Shown here: positions 62,524 through 64,000 of the stretch, in pieces | How positions within the stretch are numbered: the stretch's first letter is position 1 | Layout of the letters: every line of letters begins with the position of its first letter | Assembly: GCF_000378085.1 (NCBI RefSeq) | Contig: NZ_KB899212.1 | Coordinates: 248,001-312,000 of the forward strand | Source of the DNA: Hoylesella loescheii DSM 19665 = JCM 12249 = ATCC 15930 | Lineage (GTDB): Bacteria; Bacteroidota; Bacteroidia; Bacteroidales; Bacteroidaceae | DNA: 64,000 nt | Direction of reading: 5' to 3' | Position numbers and translations under genes: made by a program | The notes under the pieces: generated by a model | What the model was told of the DNA's origin: nothing | Seen by the model: the letters and a program-made list of their open reading frames with translations, nothing else | Databases searched by the model: none

Positions 62524-63558
62524 TCAGCGGTCGTCGCCTTCGTCCCAAATCTCTGCAACAAGTCCTGTTGGCTTGCCTTCGGGGTGCAAATGTTTGCTTA
62601 CAAGGCGCGTTTTGCGCAAGAGCGGGTCGTAAACTTCTACCAATTCGGCAACGAAACGTTGACCTACACGTTGGAAATCGAAGAACTTGATTTTACTGTC
62701 GTAGCGCAATCCAGCACGGAATGTGATGCCGTGTTCTGTGCCAGCGTAGCCCGAACCCAATCCAACAATCTCTTTTGCTGGATAGTCTGGTATGGGATTT
62801 TTCTTCTGTGCAAAGAGAAAGAGGTAGTATTTCTTCTCCCTGATTTCGCGTAACAGCGATTTGTTTGTCTCTACATCGCGCTTCACATAAACGTCGCTGC
62901 GGAAGAAAATGCGGCTACCACGATGTATGGAGAGTTGTGGATTGACCATGTGCTCGAAGAAATCACGGTTTTCGAAAGCTTTTTCGGCCGTTTGTTTCCA
63001 TTGTTCTTCGCTGGCAAGCATAGTGAAAACGATGTATTCGCGAGCGGGTTCTAGGTAGCTGGCGGTGCGAAAAACGAGATCGCCATCTTCGTTCTTGCCC
63101 ACGAACAACCAATCGGAAGAGGCGCGAAAGGCATCGTTAACCAACTGATGCACGTAGTTGCGGGTGACGAAACTCAGCTGGGTGAAGCTGTTTCTGCCCA
63201 CACGATATTCGCTTTGTTGTGGTGTGGTGGCAGCCTGTTGGGTAAAATCGGCCTTCATCTCCATGGTGTTGTCGGGGTTAAACTTCATGGTGAAGCTATC
63301 CCCACCATAGCCATATCGCCCACGGAAACCAAATTGCGGGATTAGTTCCGAGGGATTGGAGAAGAGCAATGAGTCGGTTCGTGGGAAATATAACACCCGC
63401 CAACCATGCTCGGCTTTGGTGAGTTCGGCTTTCAATGCAGCAATGCTTTCCGCGTTACGCTGTGCTGGCGAGCGGTCGAAAGCGTCGTGGTTGGCATCGC
63501 AGGCCACGAGTAATGTTGCTAAGATGGCGGTTAGCCAAACTTTGGTTTTACTGTGCAT
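62524..63558 (-). CDS. DUF4302-like lipoprotein
   Basis: The 344-aa lipoprotein (lipobox LVAC, Cys20) matches the pattern of DUF4302: AALKAELTKAEHGWRVLYFP and FGFRGRYGYGGDSFTMKFNP near the N-terminus. The family is of unknown function but typical of this operon type. Its start overlaps the end of the upstream gene by 11 bp (63548-63558), so translation is coupled. Confidence 0.8.
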   Translation of the reverse strand: MHSKTKVWLTAILATLLVACDANHDAFDRSPAQRNAESIAALKAELTKAEHGWRVLYFPRTDSLLFSNPSELIPQFGFRGRYGYGGDSFTMKFNPDNTMEMKADFTQQAATTPQQSEYRVGRNSFTQLSFVTRNYVHQLVNDAFRASSDWLFVGKNEDGDLVFRTASYLEPAREYIVFTMLASEEQWKQTAEKAFENRDFFEHMVNPQLSIHRGSRIFFRSDVYVKRDVETNKSLLREIREKKYYLFLFAQKKNPIPDYPAKEIVGLGSGYAGTEHGITFRAGLRYDSKIKFFDFQRVGQRFVAELVEVYDPLLRKTRLVSKHLHPEGKPTGLVAEIWDEGDDR

Positions 63559-64000
63559 GTTGTTTGATGTAGTTGTTTATGCGGCGCAGACTGGCAATCT
63601 GCAACTGCTTAAAGTTGATGTGCAGGCTCTTTTGCATGTATTGTTCCACGAACGCTTGCTTTGCCACAATCTCTTTGTAGGCCTGTTCGGCTTCCTTATT
63701 GTATTGTTGCTGCACTTCGGGATCACTGTCTTGGTCGGGCGTTTGAGCCGTATTGATGGCGTCGTTCACCTCTTTGGGCGTGGCACAGAGGGTTGAACTG
63801 ATGATTTCAGCAAAGTCGTCTTCGGCCGAAAGAAAGGCTTGCATGGTGTAAAAGCCGCGCTTATTGGCATAATCGGCTAGTCCGAAGTAGTCTTTTTCTT
63901 TCTTCGAGTAACCTAAAGGGGCGGCCAAAGGTTCGGTCGAACCCGTGTATCGATGTCCGCTTATGGCCGTAAACTTGTCGCGATCGTAGGCTACAAGCTC
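63548..64000 (-). CDS. Probable zinc metallohydrolase lipoprotein, C-terminal fragment
   Basis: The frame is open from the window edge to a TAA at 63548-63550, giving 150 residues. The visible part (AYDRDKFTAISGHRYTGSTE, PLGYSKKEKDYFGLADYANK, FYTMQAFLSAEDDFAEIIS) includes the HRY region and helical C-terminus of the lipoprotein metallohydrolases that accompany TonB systems. The catalytic HExxH would be outside the window or in the unseen part. Assignment leans on the neighbours (DUF4302 and DUF4856-like genes) and is moderate. Confidence 0.5.
   Translation of the reverse strand, partial: ELVAYDRDKFTAISGHRYTGSTEPLAAPLGYSKKEKDYFGLADYANKRGFYTMQAFLSAEDDFAEIISSTLCATPKEVNDAINTAQTPDQDSDPEVQQQYNKEAEQAYKEIVAKQAFVEQYMQKSLHINFKQLQIASLRRINNYIKQHAQ

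Noticed and set aside
1..64000. Insertion sequences, integrases or prophage
   Set aside because: No transposase, integrase or phage structural gene was found in any reading frame inspected; repeats here have no such partner in the window.

Overview
The window looks like chromosome from a Bacteroidetes, most probably a Prevotella-type (Prevotellaceae) organism. The evidence is SusC/SusD pairs, promoters with the family -7 box (TAnnTTTG) in front of many genes, few recognisable Shine-Dalgarno sites, a second LpxA-type gene, a BspA-like leucine-rich-repeat protein and DUF4302/DUF4856-type lipoproteins. No rRNA, insertion sequence, prophage or CRISPR array was seen. One tRNA (Pro, GGG) and one TPP riboswitch are present.

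Layout. 0-3.6 kb: end of an LptF/LptG permease, ribBA, and an aspartate-type aminotransferase. 3.8-9.6 kb: an ExbB-ExbD-ExbD-TonB energy-transducing operon, continuing into a PstS-like lipoprotein and a TPR protein. 9.7-13.7 kb: a long non-coding stretch, then a small AT-rich cassette (74-aa protein, Arf-like membrane GTPase, tail-anchored protein, 244-aa unknown, 47-aa basic peptide). This cassette is the best candidate for an undescribed system. 13.7-28 kb (minus strand): an unknown 466-aa protein and two SusC/SusD pairs separated by 2.1 kb of repeats. 28.3-38.1 kb: tRNA-Pro, a metzincin lipoprotein, an RND efflux operon (adaptor, pump, outer membrane channel) and LpxA. 38.3-46.9 kb: a secreted unknown, then a starch operon-like run (malQ with CBM20 domains, type I pullulanase, neopullulanase-like GH13). 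47.8-56.1 kb: typA, then a TPP riboswitch ahead of a TonB-dependent receptor and pnuT (thiamine uptake), then a YfhO-type membrane protein. 57-64 kb (minus strand): an operon of lipoproteins and surface proteins ending in a BspA-like LRR protein, entering the window inside a probable zinc metallohydrolase.

The intergenic DNA is the most unusual part. Six intergenic regions carry arrays of short dyads with a strict 22-bp period, five or six units each. Five use a TTCCA/TGGAA dyad and the sixth uses a different one (TACAA/TTGTA) at the same period. Each array lies near one or more copies of a second dispersed repeat of about 95 bp, called R1 here (ends near GGGATAAG and GCTAACTACCGCGTAGC). One locus also holds a 329-bp near-palindrome and an 87-bp tandem repeat. 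Many other gaps hold low-complexity DNA with an 8-bp period (CTTGTTAA, GAAAAGGT or AACTCAAA types) and a GC-rich REP-like hairpin, one copy of which forms the 3' end of pulA.

All calls come from reading the sequence. Family names rest on recalled motifs, and no database search was run.
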